A stretch of 64,000 bases of DNA, from the NCBI RefSeq assembly GCF_003932735.1, contig NZ_CP033611.1, positions 372,001 to 436,000 on the forward strand. The letters are read 5' to 3'. The stretch comes from Rickettsiales endosymbiont of Stachyamoeba lipophora. GTDB taxonomy: Bacteria > Pseudomonadota > Alphaproteobacteria > Rickettsiales > 33-17. Shown here in pieces: positions 63,753 to 64,000 of the stretch (position 1 is its first letter; each line of letters opens with the position of its first letter). The notes under the pieces were generated by a model. The model was not told where the DNA came from. It worked only from the letters and a program-made list of their open reading frames with translations, and did not search any database. The position numbers and the translations under genes are program-made.

Positions 63753-64000
63753 AATGCTTTAGTTAATTGGTTCAAATTAATATACCACTTAATAGTATCT
63801 TTTAGGGATTTTCTAAAATCTGAGTGTTGCGCCTTATAACCTAAATCTTCTTTAGCCTTAATGGAGTCTATGGCATATCTAAAATCATGCCCTTTACGAT
63901 CTTCAACCAATTTAATCAGCGATCCATAAGCAAACCCAGGGGAAATCTCAGCAAAAATCTCACATAGCAGCCTAGCAATATCAATATTAGTTTGCTCATT
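63749..64000 (-). CDS. rmlB: dTDP-glucose 4,6-dehydratase-like protein, C-terminal part cut by window edge
   Basis: The last 83 codons lie in the window. FAYGSLIKLVEDRKGHDFRY, then A-I-D-S-I-K-A-K-E-D-L-G-Y and DFRKSLKDTIKWYINLNQLT match the C-terminal end of RmlB/RfbB. RmlB makes dTDP-4-keto-6-deoxyglucose, a precursor of dTDP-rhamnose for surface polysaccharides. The N-terminal Rossmann part is outside the window, so the exact sugar cannot be confirmed. The stop overlaps the next gene by 3 bases. Confidence 0.85.
   Translation of the reverse strand, partial: NEQTNIDIARLLCEIFAEISPGFAYGSLIKLVEDRKGHDFRYAIDSIKAKEDLGYKAQHSDFRKSLKDTIKWYINLNQLTKAL

Overview
The window is an AT-rich stretch of an alphaproteobacterial chromosome. 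The gene set suggests an intracellular member of the Rickettsiales: an M16 protease of the mitochondrial processing peptidase type, small and mid-sized proteins that look like rickettsial DUF families, a TrpR-like/ABC substrate-binding protein pair, ankyrin proteins and very large unrecognised proteins. Flagellar genes and polyhydroxybutyrate genes in the same window argue against Rickettsia itself and favour a flagellated lineage such as the Midichloriaceae. That placement is inference from gene content, not from a marker-gene tree.

Layout. 1-5.9 kb: the start of an amino-acid permease (cut by the left edge), a 1308-residue unrecognised protein, tRNA-Gly(GCC), a small HIG1-type membrane protein and the initiator tRNA. 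5.9-18.45 kb: an integrative element of about 12.5 kb in the initiator tRNA gene, bounded by 49-bp perfect direct repeats (5912-5960 and 18405-18453). Its right side carries a module for integration and probably replication: tyrosine integrase, AlpA-type regulator, a primase-like protein in two overlapping frames, and a RepA-like ATPase. Its left side carries cargo: two paralogues that may belong to the TraB/ChaN/erythromycin-esterase group, and a 1258-residue ankyrin-Nudix-ankyrin protein. 18.6-24.5 kb: an ABC-F protein, an Atm1-type exporter and a 790-residue protein with a tandem duplication.

24.7-27.0 kb: a flagellar operon fliN-motA-flbD on the minus strand. 27.3-32.8 kb: a possible DUF2748 protein, an Uup-type ABC-F protein, CCA-adding enzyme and M16 protease. 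33-43.2 kb, mostly plus strand: glnA, tRNA-Leu(UAA) (minus), the TrpR-like regulator with its ABC binding protein, phbA-phbB, a three-gene set with the architecture of a type IV pilus/type II secretion inner-membrane assembly complex, an ABC ATPase and a DUF2628-type protein. 43.2-47.2 kb: more flagellar genes (flhB, fliR, fliQ, fliE, flgC, flgB, minus) and divergent csrA. Both rod proteins FlgB and FlgC carry what look like Sec signal peptides, which is unusual.

47.2-49.5 kb: a small DUF2671-like protein and htpG. 49.6-58 kb: a compact dcw cluster mraZ-rsmH-ftsL-ftsI-murE-murF-mraY followed by an alpha/beta hydrolase. It is preceded by a 10-bp-period repeat that may be the MraZ operator. 58.1-60.4 kb: a membrane-anchored ankyrin protein, a small membrane protein and gene debris. 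60.4-64 kb, minus strand: infC (apparently starting at ATA behind a perfect Shine-Dalgarno), thrS, a family-2 glycosyltransferase and the end of an rmlB-like gene cut by the right edge.

Taken together: a peptidoglycan-making, PHB-storing intracellular bacterium that retains a flagellar export apparatus and carries effector-like genes both in the core and on a tRNA-integrated element.
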